The notes below the pieces were generated by a model, which was not told where the DNA came from, searched no databases, and worked only from the letters and a program-made list of their open reading frames with translations. Source: JACOZM01 sp035289385 (lineage in GTDB: Archaea > Nanobdellota > Nanobdellia > Woesearchaeales > GW2011-AR9). Taken from it: a stretch of DNA of 30,115 nucleotides. The translations under genes were made by a program, and so were the position numbers. The stretch lies in NCBI GenBank assembly GCA_035289385.1, contig DATDXI010000071.1:1-30115 (forward strand). The letters are read 5' to 3'. Shown here piece after piece: positions 1 through 7,232 of this stretch (positions within the stretch are counted from its first letter, which is position 1; each line of letters begins with the position of its first letter).

Positions 1-40
1 ATCATCGGAAGACGGTACTTATTAAATCTTGAAAACGACA

Positions 41-51
41 ATATTTTTATA
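41..51 (+). promoter_or_regulatory. TATA box of the TauE-like gene
   Basis: AT-only box ATATTTTTATA centred about 28 bp before the ATG at 74, the spacing expected for a leaderless archaeal mRNA. Confidence 0.55.
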
Positions 52-73
52 GAAGAAGCGGAATCTTTACCCT

Positions 74-802
74 ATGATAGAAATCCTTTTTTTTCTTTCA
101 GCATTTCTCGCAGGAGTGCTTGGGACGATAGCCGGCTTTGGCTCATCGACTATTTTTCTCCCACTGGCCTTATTCTTTGTCGATTTTAAGACAGCATTGA
201 CCCTTGTTGCTTGTTTCCATGTCTTTGGCAATCTCAGCAGGATGACGCTCTTTAGGCAAGGTATGGATAGAAAATTGATCCTGCTGTTTGGCATTCCTAG
301 TGTCATATTGACTATCGTTGGCGCCTTTCTCGTAAATTCCATAACCCAAAGCTTGCTCAAGTTCATCTTAGGCCTATTTCTCTTTGCTTTTTCTATTCTT
401 TCTATGGTAAAGCTTGGTTTCAAAGCAAGACCGTCAAATAGCAACGTCATCATCGGTGGAAGCATGTCCGGATTTCTTGCTGGCCTGATTGGAACAGGCG
501 GTGCTTTGCGGGGGGCTTTCCTTACGGCATTCAGCTTGCCAAAAGAGGTCTACATCGCTACTTCAGCTGCTATTGCTTTAGTGGTAGATATCACCAGAAT
601 CCCTATCTATTTGACCAGCGGATTTCTGGAGCAGCAGTGGTATTGGTATCTTCCCATCATGGCAGTCATCGCTGTCCTCTCATCATATATCGGGAAAAAA
701 ATAGTGGACAAAATTCCACAGCAGTCTTTTAAGAAAGGAGTTCTGCTCATGATCCTGGGCATCAGCATCAAGTTTCTGTATGATGGGCTATCAACCTTCT
801 AG
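74..802 (+). CDS. TauE/SafE-family (DUF81) membrane permease
   Basis: A 242-residue, almost entirely hydrophobic protein with about eight predicted membrane helices. It has the two half-repeats of the TauE/SafE family: the N-terminal GTIAGFGSS stretch (about residues 17-25) and the related GLIGTGGAL stretch (about 137-145). Known members export or take up sulfite, sulfonates or other small anions; the substrate here cannot be told from sequence. The start is supported by a TATA-like box centred 28 bp upstream and by the lack of a ribosome binding site, which points to a leaderless transcript. It lies 81 bp upstream of the methylthiotransferase homologue, which appears to have its own promoter, so co-transcription is not required. 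The family call is firm; the function is general only. Confidence 0.85.
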   Translation: MIEILFFLSAFLAGVLGTIAGFGSSTIFLPLALFFVDFKTALTLVACFHVFGNLSRMTLFRQGMDRKLILLFGIPSVILTIVGAFLVNSITQSLLKFILGLFLFAFSILSMVKLGFKARPSNSNVIIGGSMSGFLAGLIGTGGALRGAFLTAFSLPKEVYIATSAAIALVVDITRIPIYLTSGFLEQQWYWYLPIMAVIAVLSSYIGKKIVDKIPQQSFKKGVLLMILGISIKFLYDGLSTF

Positions 803-853
803 CATCATCGGCAGATGAGCAGGAGTAATCCTCAGCAGGAATCATTCACAACA

Positions 854-862
854 TTTTTAAAA
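854..862 (+). promoter_or_regulatory. TATA box that fixes the start of the methylthiotransferase homologue
   Basis: TTTTTAAAA centred 26 bp upstream of ATG 884. It lies downstream of the alternative ATG at 815, so a transcript from it could only begin translation at 884. Confidence 0.55.
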
Positions 863-883
863 ACAGCTTCCCAAAAAATACTC

Positions 884-2170
884 ATGACCACATTTTTCAT
901 CGAGACCAACGGTGACAGCAATACTCTTTCCAATTCTGAGCAGATGGCTGGCTTGCTGCAGCAGGCAAAGTTTACCTCCGCTGAAACGCTGGAAGAGAGT
1001 GATATAGTCATCTTGAATAATGCTTCACTTCCAGGGCCGAAAGAAAGCTCTTTCTTTGCAAGATTGGAACAAGTTAAACAAGATAACCCCTATAAGATCA
1101 TCATCATCGCGGGATGTATCCCTCTAACGGAGCAAGAGAAGCTCAAGCCTTATAGCATCATCGGAACGATGTCCATCCATCGCATCGTGGAAGTTGTTGA
1201 GGAAGCGCTTCATAATAACGTCATCAAGATTCTAGAGTCAAGTGAAAAGCCACCCCTTGATACACCGAAGATCAGAAGAAATCCCATTGTTGAAATCATT
1301 CCCATCAGTAGAGGATCTCTGAATACGTGTAAGTGCTGCAAGACCAGAGCTTCCGACGGCAATCTGGAATCATATCCCATTGATGAGATTGTTAAGGTAG
1401 CGAAAAGAGCTGTCAACCAAGGAGTAAAGGAGATATTGTTAACGTCAGAAGATGCTTTTTGCTACGGCTTTGACATGGCAACAAGCTTACCGGAGCTTCT
1501 CGTAGAATTGATAAAAATACCGGGAGAATTTAAACTAAGAATAGGAAGAGGCAGTCCTGCGCCCCTGCAAAAAATAAAAGAGAAGCTCTTCCCCTTGCTG
1601 CAGGACGAAAAGATGTTCCAGTTCCTGCACATCCCTGCACTCTCTGGAAGCAACAGAGTATTAAGCCACATGCAGAGAGGGAATACGAAAGAAGAATTTT
1701 TGGCCATGGTCAAAGAGCTGCGGGCATTAGTACCACACATCACTCTTCTCACAGATATTATGGTCGGCTATCCTCTAGAAAAAGAAGATGATTATTGGGA
1801 AACGCTCAATCTTGCCAGGGCAGCCATGCCAGATATCATGAATATCTCCCGCTTCTGGCCTAAGGTAAAAACACCTGCGGCAAAACTGAAGCCAGTGCCG
1901 GAGGAAGAAGTTCAGCGCCGTTTAGCGGTAGTAAAGGACATCATGCAGAACATGAGCAAGATGCAGAATGAGCGCTGGCTTGATTGGGAAGGCAATATCC
2001 TTATTCATGAAAAAGGAACGGAAGGGCAGCAATGGATCGGAAGAAATCAGAGCTATAAGCCCATCATCGTGGAAGGGCAATATAAGATCGGAGATGCCCT
2101 TCTGGTAAAAATAGAAAAGGCAGAGATTATTTTGTTGAGAGGGAAGGTGTTGCCAGCGGCTGTTCGCTAA
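884..2170 (+). CDS. MiaB/CDKAL1-type methylthiotransferase homologue, probable pseudo-enzyme
   Basis: 428 residues with the architecture of archaeal tRNA methylthiotransferases: N-terminal UPF0004 domain (1-110), radical SAM barrel (about 135-350) and a C-terminal TRAM-like strand region (about 375-428). Active members bind two Fe4S4 clusters through three cysteines in each of the first two domains. Here the expected N-terminal cysteines are Asp11 and Ala47, with only Cys78 kept. The radical SAM CxxxCxxC reads Ser145-xxx-Cys149-xx-Cys152, with an extra Cys151. Other conserved loops are altered: PxQSGS is PALSGS and PGET is PLEK. The frame is open throughout, so this is not a decayed pseudogene. 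I infer lost or altered catalysis, perhaps a tRNA-binding or regulatory paralogue. An upstream in-frame ATG at 815 would add 23 residues not typical of the family; ATG 884 gives the normal MTTFFIET-like beginning and fits the promoter. Confidence 0.85.
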   Translation: MTTFFIETNGDSNTLSNSEQMAGLLQQAKFTSAETLEESDIVILNNASLPGPKESSFFARLEQVKQDNPYKIIIIAGCIPLTEQEKLKPYSIIGTMSIHRIVEVVEEALHNNVIKILESSEKPPLDTPKIRRNPIVEIIPISRGSLNTCKCCKTRASDGNLESYPIDEIVKVAKRAVNQGVKEILLTSEDAFCYGFDMATSLPELLVELIKIPGEFKLRIGRGSPAPLQKIKEKLFPLLQDEKMFQFLHIPALSGSNRVLSHMQRGNTKEEFLAMVKELRALVPHITLLTDIMVGYPLEKEDDYWETLNLARAAMPDIMNISRFWPKVKTPAAKLKPVPEEEVQRRLAVVKDIMQNMSKMQNERWLDWEGNILIHEKGTEGQQWIGRNQSYKPIIVEGQYKIGDALLVKIEKAEIILLRGKVLPAAVR

Positions 2171-2188
2171 TAGGAGTGGAAGAAGGGT

Positions 2189-2680
2189 CTACTTTTTGAA
2201 GATAATTGATTCTTTTTCATACATTGGAACTAACCCTAACTCTAAAAAAGGGCGTTTATAGTCTATCATTGGTTCTGATGCAAAATAAACACCTCCTGTT
2301 CTAAGTGTTCTATGAATTTCTTTAGCAATTTCTGCATAAGTTTCCTCATTACATAATTGATATATTTTATGACTGAATACTACAGCCAGAGAATTATCTC
2401 TTAAAGATATCGCACGTAAGGATGCTTGAATGAGAAGTGTATCCGGTGAAACTATTTTTCTTGCTTCATCAAGACATTCCCTATTGCGATCAATTCCAAT
2501 GAATCTAATGTGGGGATATTTTTGTTGAAATGTTGCAATAACTGTTCCTAACCCGCATCCCAAGTCTGCAAAAGGTCCATCATTTAATAAATGTGCTAGA
2601 CCTAGTTGTTCTAACTTATAGGGTAACCATGCCACCATCGCTTCAGCATAGGTAGCACCTGAATAAAGAGGACTAGTCAT
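2189..2680 (-). CDS. Class I SAM-dependent methyltransferase (small)
   Basis: A 163-residue Rossmann-fold methyltransferase. Motif I is ADLGCGLGT (about residues 38-46), followed by the acidic motif II end FIGIDRN, and motif III-like region LIQASLRAISL. A post-motif RTLRTGGVYF segment matches the usual strand 5 region. The substrate is unknown. It is shorter than most family members (200-250) and lacks a C-terminal substrate-binding extension. It begins 27 bp after the rpoL stop codon on the same strand with no convincing promoter of its own, so it is probably the second gene of an rpoL transcript. Its 3' end faces the methylthiotransferase homologue across an 18-bp gap. Codon choice looks more AT-rich than neighbouring genes, possibly hinting at separate ancestry; this was judged by eye only. 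Confidence 0.8.
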   Translation of the reverse strand: MTSPLYSGATYAEAMVAWLPYKLEQLGLAHLLNDGPFADLGCGLGTVIATFQQKYPHIRFIGIDRNRECLDEARKIVSPDTLLIQASLRAISLRDNSLAVVFSHKIYQLCNEETYAEIAKEIHRTLRTGGVYFASEPMIDYKRPFLELGLVPMYEKESIIFKK

Positions 2681-2707
2681 AATAATGGACCATATTTCTA
2701 AAAAAAC

Positions 2708-2977
2708 TTACAAATTCCCAACTTCTTTCTTAAACTCAGCAGCTTTCTTCTTCATCGTCTTTAAAGCTTCCTGCAATGCTTTCCTTGGCTCCATCCCTTT
2801 CGTTTCAATCAAGAACTGAGGCTGCCCGACCAGAGGATGATCGATCCGATACGTAGCGATGGAAACTTCCTTGATCTTCTGAAGCTCATCCTTCAGCAAG
2901 TTACAGAAAGTATGCGTTTCTCCGATGAGCTGAAAAACGAGCTTATTTTTGCTTTCTTCAAGAACCTTGAATTCCAT
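2708..2977 (-). CDS. rpoL: DNA-directed RNA polymerase subunit Rpo11 (L)
   Basis: 89 residues matching archaeal Rpo11/eukaryotic RPB11: an N-terminal MEFKVLEES strand, the EThTFCNLL helix start, and the family hallmark YRIDHPLVGQP (about residues 45-55), then a long C-terminal helix. It dimerises with Rpo3 (D) to nucleate polymerase assembly, as the bacterial alpha dimer does. An upstream in-frame ATG at 2995 would add six residues (MKKKSC), but the TATA box at 2999-3008 is centred 26 bp from ATG 2977 and only about 8 bp from 2995, so 2977 is the true start. A small methyltransferase follows on the same strand. Identification is very firm. Confidence 0.95.
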   Translation of the reverse strand: MEFKVLEESKNKLVFQLIGETHTFCNLLKDELQKIKEVSIATYRIDHPLVGQPQFLIETKGMEPRKALQEALKTMKKKAAEFKKEVGNL

Positions 2978-2998
2978 ACAGCTTTTTTTCTTCAATCT

Positions 2999-3008
2999 AT
3001 TTATAAAT
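2999..3008 (-). promoter_or_regulatory. TATA box of rpoL
   Basis: Symmetric ATTTATAAAT centred 26 bp upstream of the rpoL ATG at 2977; it excludes the longer start. Confidence 0.65.
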
Positions 3009-3052
3009 GTTTCTATTTCTAATTTTCAATCAGCAAACTGTCTAGAACAAAG

Positions 3053-3060
3053 CTTTTATA
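3053..3060 (+). promoter_or_regulatory. TATA box of the HD hydrolase gene
   Basis: CTTTTATA centred about 28 bp before ATG 3085. It is divergent from, and about 50 bp away from, the rpoL box. Confidence 0.5.
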
Positions 3061-3084
3061 CCTTGAGTTGTTCTTTTTAAAAGA

Positions 3085-4242
3085 ATGGTGACCGCAGAGC
3101 TGGAAAAATGTAGGGAAATCAGCCATTGGAAAGCAGAACACCATATTCTTTCCGTTGAACAGCTGATGGACAAAAAGAACAAATACTTTAAGCTGTTTAA
3201 GCATTTATATCAGATCATCCACGAGCAATGCGATAAAGGCCCGCAGAGAAAAAATGGAGAGCCCTGTTTCATTCACCCGTTAAATGTTGTTCTTAACTTG
3301 AAGAGAGCTGGTATTGATGACGGTTTAACTCTCTGCGTGGGGATATTGCATGATCTTATTGAAGATAAGGTTGATGAGTTCCAGCGAGAGATGACCATAA
3401 AAGCAAAGCCACTCACTATCAGAGCAATCCGAGCCCACGAGCAAAAGATCTATCAGGAACTGCTTCAGGACATCAAACAGTTCTGCACCAAAAAGGATGC
3501 TGAAGACCTGGTAAAAGCAGCAAAGGCCTTAACCAGAACGAAGAGGACATTTTATTATCAGTCCATCGCTAACCTCTTTCTTATCAATCATCCAGAGATG
3601 AAAAAGAGAGTTATCCAGGTAAAATTAGCAGACAGGACACATAATATACTCTGCATCGAGGCATTTAATGAGCAGCAGCGGATCTATGAATGCTTTAAAG
3701 CTCTCTTTCTTCTCAACAACACCAAAAAATATCTTCTGGAAACATATGGCAAAGATATTCTTCGAAAACCAACAAACAGCAGGACCGTAAAGCTGTTCAA
3801 GAAATGCGGAAAAGCAACGTATGATGCTTTCCTCAAGATCTGCGAGATCCAGATCAGCAAAGACGTAGGAAAAATTAGGTCGATGTTGCAGCTGGCCTTC
3901 CGAAAATTTGCCTATGAGAAAGCAGGGCTGTGGGATATTACCCGGCTAGATTCTAAAGAAGTTCACTTGATGCGCTTGTTCCAGGGCGTGATCAGAAAAT
4001 ACGATGCACGCTTGCTGCAGGACTATGAGACATACCATGAGCGGATTAAGAATGAGACAGAATATTGCAAAAGATTCTTTGCCGACTATCATTTCAGTGA
4101 CAAAGATATCCAGGCCATCCTTGACTACAAAGACGCCTATTCCTTGAAAGAAGTTGTTGCTAAGCTCTTATACGATTATCATTATGTTCTTCCACGATTT
4201 TTAGCCAAAGATTTATCAAAACAGGGAAAGATCAAAGGGTAA
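3085..4242 (+). CDS. SpoT/MESH1-type HD-domain phosphohydrolase with a large C-terminal domain
   Basis: 385 residues. The N-terminal part (about 35-200) is an HD_4 domain as in the (p)ppGpp hydrolase half of RelA/SpoT. All metal-site residues are visible: His64 in FIHPLNV, His89-Asp90 with Glu93-Asp94 in the HDxxED motif, and Asp183 and Asn187 in LADRTHN. The RKNGEP turn before His64 is also typical. No synthetase, TGS or ACT domain is present, so this looks like a hydrolase-only protein. The remaining 190 residues are helical, lysine- and aromatic-rich, and I do not recognise them. Hydrolysis of ppGpp or a related nucleotide is inferred from the motif; archaeal substrates are not established. 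A leaderless-type promoter sits upstream and the AbrB-PhoU gene follows 73 bp downstream with its own promoter. Confidence 0.85.
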   Translation: MVTAELEKCREISHWKAEHHILSVEQLMDKKNKYFKLFKHLYQIIHEQCDKGPQRKNGEPCFIHPLNVVLNLKRAGIDDGLTLCVGILHDLIEDKVDEFQREMTIKAKPLTIRAIRAHEQKIYQELLQDIKQFCTKKDAEDLVKAAKALTRTKRTFYYQSIANLFLINHPEMKKRVIQVKLADRTHNILCIEAFNEQQRIYECFKALFLLNNTKKYLLETYGKDILRKPTNSRTVKLFKKCGKATYDAFLKICEIQISKDVGKIRSMLQLAFRKFAYEKAGLWDITRLDSKEVHLMRLFQGVIRKYDARLLQDYETYHERIKNETEYCKRFFADYHFSDKDIQAILDYKDAYSLKEVVAKLLYDYHYVLPRFLAKDLSKQGKIKG

Positions 4243-4257
4243 GCTGGTCTTCCCAGT

Positions 4258-4272
4258 ATTACATTCTGTAAT
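4258..4272 (+). promoter_or_regulatory. Dyad upstream of the AbrB-PhoU promoter (possible operator)
   Basis: Perfect interrupted palindrome ATTACA-TTC-TGTAAT lying 10 bp before the TATA box. Position and symmetry suit a dimeric regulator; autoregulation by the downstream AbrB-domain protein is a guess. Confidence 0.35.
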
Positions 4273-4282
4273 TACAAACGAA

Positions 4283-4294
4283 AAATATATATAG
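4283..4294 (+). promoter_or_regulatory. TATA box of the AbrB-PhoU gene
   Basis: AAATATATATAG centred about 27 bp before ATG 4316; no ribosome binding site lies between them. Confidence 0.6.
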
Positions 4295-4315
4295 TTTTTC
4301 CCTTCAAGTCCAAAA

Positions 4316-5290
4316 ATGATTCGACGAAAGATCCAACGGACAGGCATTGCTACGTATACTGTTTCCCTGCCAAAAACATGGGTAACAAGGAATGAGGTGC
4401 AGCCGGGAGACTCTATCTTTATTACAGAAGAAGCTGACCAGTCTTTGTTATTAGGCCTTGAGAAAAGTACAGAGACGATTAAGGAAGAAACATTAGACCT
4501 CAGCAAATATCCTCAGGAAGCAGAATTGATAAGAAAATTTATCTCTCTTTACTTGAATGGAGTTCATAAAGTCACCTTCAATTCCAGCCAAGGCATCAGT
4601 AAAGATGTCCGAAAACAGATCTTTGACCAGACAAAGAAAGTTATCGGCTTTGAGATTGTTGAAGAAACGAGAGAAAAGATTGTCCTTCAGGACTTTTTTT
4701 CCGCAACATCATTTTCACTCCATAACGTCATTCGCAGAGCATTTCAATTATCTAGGCTGATGATTGAAGAATCATTGAAGCTGTTGCAGAAAGAAGTAGA
4801 GATCATGGACAGCATCAATCTCTGGGAAGAAGAAGTGAATAGGATCTATCTGCTAGCCAGACGACAGATCAATTTTGCCCTGCATAATTCACCTATCATG
4901 AACAAGCTCAACATCAATGTGGATGATTGCCAGGATTTCATCATTATCATCGGCGCTATCGAGAAGATGGCTGATTCATTTGTGAGGATTGCCAAGAATT
5001 GCTTGAACGTGAAGAAAATGAGCAAAGAAGTCACTGCCTTAGTGGTTGAACAATTCACAACAATTCTTGATGTTTATGACCTTGCCCTGCAATGCTATTT
5101 CAAGCGTGATTTTAACCTTTCCAACCAAGTCATCACAAGATGCGAGCAATTAGGTGAAGATATCATCAACCTAGAAAAATATAAACTCCTGGAAGAAGAC
5201 AAGACAACCTTGTATCTAATCTTATCCACCTTAAAATCAAAGACGAACCTGATCAATGAGATTGCGGAGATAGGATTAGATAGGAGTTAG
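4316..5290 (+). CDS. AbrB/SpoVT-domain plus PhoU-domain regulator
   Basis: 324 residues. Residues 1-45 form a swapped-hairpin AbrB/SpoVT DNA-binding domain (RRKIQRTGIATYTVSLPKTW, then a PGDSIFI turn). From about residue 110 the protein is helical with PhoU-type three-helix bundles (for example NVIRRAFQLSRLMIEESL and later acidic DCQDFI and EKMADSFVRIA segments). This fusion is common in archaea and is annotated as a phosphate uptake regulator. It presumably couples phosphate or metal status to transcription. No pst transporter genes are in the window, so its targets lie elsewhere. A dyad at 4258-4272 just upstream of its promoter could be its own operator. The gene ends convergently with tatD, separated by 48 bp holding a short direct repeat. 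Confidence 0.88.
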   Translation: MIRRKIQRTGIATYTVSLPKTWVTRNEVQPGDSIFITEEADQSLLLGLEKSTETIKEETLDLSKYPQEAELIRKFISLYLNGVHKVTFNSSQGISKDVRKQIFDQTKKVIGFEIVEETREKIVLQDFFSATSFSLHNVIRRAFQLSRLMIEESLKLLQKEVEIMDSINLWEEEVNRIYLLARRQINFALHNSPIMNKLNINVDDCQDFIIIIGAIEKMADSFVRIAKNCLNVKKMSKEVTALVVEQFTTILDVYDLALQCYFKRDFNLSNQVITRCEQLGEDIINLEKYKLLEEDKTTLYLILSTLKSKTNLINEIAEIGLDRS

Positions 5291-5297
5291 GCAAACA

Positions 5298-5330
5298 CTT
5301 GAATGATATGTTCATCTTGAATGATATGTT
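5298..5330. repeat. 15-bp direct repeat between convergent genes
   Basis: CTTGAATGATATGTT occurs at 5298-5312 and exactly again at 5316-5330 (period 18 bp), filling most of the gap between the phoU-like and tatD stop codons. No function is apparent. Confidence 0.7.
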
Positions 5331-5338
5331 AAAATTCC

Positions 5339-6142
5339 TCAACTCCCAAATATCCTTTCATAATTCTTCCATATCTGATCAGCTGCTTCTGCCACAGAAA
5401 TACCTTTCACTTCAGCGATCTTTTTGATCGACTCAAATACATAAGCTGGCTCATTCTTTTTGCCAGGGAAAGGACTCAGCCAAGGTGAATCTGTCTCCGT
5501 CAAAATTTGCGCCAGAGGAGCCTTTTTGACCAGTGTTTCAAAATTACTGGCTCTCATGATATTCGGAGGAATAGAAAAGTGATGCCCCAGCTCTATTGCT
5601 CTGGACATCAGGCTCTTCTTTCCAGAAAAACAATGCTGAATCACCGGAATTTCATGAGAAGGAATCTCTTCAGCAAGGATAGTGATGCATTCCTCTTCTG
5701 CTTTTCTGGAGTGGATAACGATCGGCTTCTTGATTTCTTTACAGAATCGTATAATCCTCCGGAAATTCTCTTCCTGTTGTTGTCCTGTTTTCTCTTTATC
5801 CACCCAATAAAAGTCCATCCCTACTTCTCCTATTGCTGCTACTTGGCTGAGATGTTTTCGGATAAATTGAAATTGCTGCTCTAAGTCGATAGGTCCGTCA
5901 TGTTTCAATAACCCTGCTTCATCTGGTGGCATACCTAAAGCATCAGTAGGGTAAATTCCTAGACTAGCTTTGATGATAGGATACTTTTTAGCCATTTCTA
6001 AAACCTGCTTATTGGTCGGCGGATTTGTACCGGAGACAAGAATCGCCTTTAATCCTACTTTTTTAGCCCTCTCCAGAACTTCGTCTAGATCATCCTTGAA
6101 TTCAATACTGTTCAGATGACAATGGACGTCTACAAGGTTCAT
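5339..6142 (-). CDS. tatD: TatD-family metal-dependent DNase/hydrolase
   Basis: 267 residues, the usual TatD length. The amidohydrolase TIM-barrel metal ligands are all present: His7 and His9 in VDVHCHL, Glu106 in IGEVGMD, His144 in IVIHSRKA, His170 in IQHCFSG and Asp218 in LTETDSPWLSP. The family comprises Mg/Zn-dependent 3'-5' exonucleases and related deacylases, likely cytosolic. The ATG overlaps the stop codon of the upstream small helical protein gene (ATGA, positions 6139-6142), so the two are translationally coupled in one transcript. Identification is firm; the cellular substrate (damaged DNA ends, RNA or other) is not settled by sequence. Confidence 0.93.
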   Translation of the reverse strand: MNLVDVHCHLNSIEFKDDLDEVLERAKKVGLKAILVSGTNPPTNKQVLEMAKKYPIIKASLGIYPTDALGMPPDEAGLLKHDGPIDLEQQFQFIRKHLSQVAAIGEVGMDFYWVDKEKTGQQQEENFRRIIRFCKEIKKPIVIHSRKAEEECITILAEEIPSHEIPVIQHCFSGKKSLMSRAIELGHHFSIPPNIMRASNFETLVKKAPLAQILTETDSPWLSPFPGKKNEPAYVFESIKKIAEVKGISVAEAADQIWKNYERIFGS

Positions 6143-6342
6143 GGTAACTTCTCAAAATCATGGAGTGCTTCATCACTGAGAGCATCCCATCCCTTCATTT
6201 CTTTCTTAAGGTCAAGGTACTTATCTATGTTGTCCAGGTAAAGTAGGATTGCTCTATCTACTACTTCTTCCTTTTCTATCCCTAAAGCTTCAGAAACTTC
6301 TGTTATTTTTACTAAAATATCCTTAGCAATTACAACTTCCAT
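6139..6342 (-). CDS. Small helical protein, ribbon-helix-helix/antitoxin-like, coupled to tatD
   Basis: 67 residues. An N-terminal strand-like segment (MEVVIAKDILVKITEVS) is followed by helices ALGIEKEEVVDRAILLYLDNI and an acidic C-terminus. The pattern resembles ribbon-helix-helix proteins of the kind often paired with toxins, but no toxin gene is adjacent. The stop codon overlaps the tatD start by four bases. A TATA-like box at 6365-6377 is centred 28 bp upstream, and a GGGAGG stretch lies about 14 bp before the ATG, farther than a working ribosome site usually is. I do not recognise a specific family. That it is expressed is likely because of the coupling and promoter; the regulator role is inference. 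Confidence 0.65.
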   Translation of the reverse strand: MEVVIAKDILVKITEVSEALGIEKEEVVDRAILLYLDNIDKYLDLKKEMKGWDALSDEALHDFEKLP

Positions 6343-6364
6343 ACAAATGATATGACCTCCCTTC

Positions 6365-6377
6365 TTTATATATTTAA
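6365..6377 (-). promoter_or_regulatory. TATA box of the small helical protein-tatD transcript
   Basis: TTAAATATATAAA on the minus strand, centred about 28 bp from the start codon at 6342. Confidence 0.55.
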
Positions 6378-6437
6378 TGCTGAAATGTGTAGCTGTTGGA
6401 GAATTGATATTAACATATCCTCTGCCTTATCAGAATG

Positions 6438-6448
6438 TTTAAATATAT
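6438..6448 (+). promoter_or_regulatory. TATA box of the LysM gene
   Basis: TTTAAATATAT centred 26 bp before ATG 6469. Confidence 0.55.
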
Positions 6449-6468
6449 TAACACTTTAAACAAGACTC

Positions 6469-6846
6469 ATGAAGGGTAAAGCAATTGTTGCATCACTGGC
6501 TTTATTGGTAGGGACGGCATTGCCAGGATATGCAGCAACCATTCAAGAAACTGATAGAACTAATTCTGCTGATTTTATCAGTTGGTATACCACGCAACAG
6601 TTTAGAGTTACTGTTAAGCCAGGGGACACTTTAACAGGTATTGCAAGCCAATTGGAGAGTGAAAGAACAGTTCCAGAGCATCTTAGAATTCGTGGTTGTG
6701 CATCTCCCATCTCTTGGCAGGATGTATATCGGCAAAATGAGGGTACCATTAGAAATCCTCACCATCTTGAAGTAGGACAGGTTTTATATTTTAGGGTTAG
6801 GGATAATTATACCGCTGGACATACAGGAATAAATATGAGTTTATAA
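6469..6846 (+). CDS. Secreted LysM-domain protein
   Basis: 125 residues. The first 22 residues (basic MKGK, hydrophobic core, small residues ending GYA) form a signal peptide with probable cleavage before ATIQE. The mature part carries one LysM domain (about 45-110): it opens with FRVTVKPGDTLTGIASQL, has the mid-domain VYRQNEG segment and closes with LEVGQVLYFRV. The middle of the domain is longer than usual (an insertion around RGCASPISW). LysM binds N-acetylglucosamine-containing glycans. An archaeon lacks murein, so the ligand could be its own surface glycan or that of a partner cell; this is inference. It has its own leaderless-type promoter, and no neighbour suggests an operon. Confidence 0.82.
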   Translation: MKGKAIVASLALLVGTALPGYAATIQETDRTNSADFISWYTTQQFRVTVKPGDTLTGIASQLESERTVPEHLRIRGCASPISWQDVYRQNEGTIRNPHHLEVGQVLYFRVRDNYTAGHTGINMSL

Positions 6847-6854
6847 TTCATAAT

Positions 6855-6862
6855 CAAAAAAC
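6855..6862. repeat. Left 8-bp target-site duplication of the 221-bp element
   Basis: CAAAAAAC directly abuts the left inverted terminus; an identical copy abuts the right one at 7084-7091. Confidence 0.75.
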
Positions 6863-7083
6863 GTACGTATTTAGTTCGATAAAAAGAAAATAATGGCAGG
6901 TCGTAAAATCCTGTGACCTGCAAGCTAGCAAGGCTTGCTAGCAATTCAACGACTCTCTGAATAAAAGCAATGATAATATGTTCATTTAAGCAAATGGTCA
7001 GGCAACTAGACTTATCTTACGAAGTCCTTAATGGATTTTACCTCTTGACCTTGCCATAATTTTCAACCGAACTAAATACGTAC
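6863..7083. mobile_element. MITE-like non-autonomous element (221 bp)
   Basis: The ends are perfect 16-bp inverted repeats: GTACGTATTTAGTTCG at 6863-6878 and its complement at 7068-7083. The similarity continues imperfectly inward for about 50 bp, including the matched pair GTAAAATCC (6903-6911) and GGATTTTAC (7033-7041). The element is flanked by exact 8-bp direct repeats, CAAAAAAC. The interior holds a strong hairpin (GCTAGCAA/TTGCTAGC, 6924-6942) and no open reading frame. Long inverted ends, a target duplication and no coding capacity are the marks of a miniature inverted-repeat transposable element moved in trans. It occupies most of the 371-bp gap between the LysM and CheD-like genes. 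I do not recognise the parent transposon; 8-bp duplications occur in several IS families. Confidence 0.75.
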
Positions 7084-7091
7084 CAAAAAAC
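7084..7091. repeat. Right 8-bp target-site duplication
   Basis: CAAAAAAC, identical to 6855-6862. Confidence 0.75.
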
Positions 7092-7171
7092 GAACTGTTC
7101 ATTCTTATTCATCTCTTGAAACCATCAATCATTATTTTCTATTTATTGATAATTATAAGAAAAATAGAGAT

Positions 7172-7183
7172 ATATTTTTAAAT
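7172..7183 (+). promoter_or_regulatory. TATA box of the CheD-like gene
   Basis: ATATTTTTAAAT; transcription would start near 7203, giving a leader of about 30 nt that contains GGAG at 7224-7227. Confidence 0.45.
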
Positions 7184-7232
7184 CAAGCTCATTCGTAAGC
7201 ATCCATTGGTTTCTTAGATGTTTGGAGATATC

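Noticed and set aside
1..189. Open plus-strand frame from the window edge to 189 as the tail of an upstream gene
   Set aside because: It would overlap the TauE-like gene by 116 bp and run through its promoter. The first 25 residues look protein-like but the rest does not, so it is too uncertain to annotate.
5298..5330. ATGATAT direct repeat as a C/D box guide RNA
   Set aside because: Box C would need RTGATGA and a box D CTGA at the right distance; neither is present.
6139..6342. Toxin-antitoxin module with tatD as toxin
   Set aside because: TatD is a housekeeping nuclease family with intact typical residues; coupling alone does not make a toxin pair.
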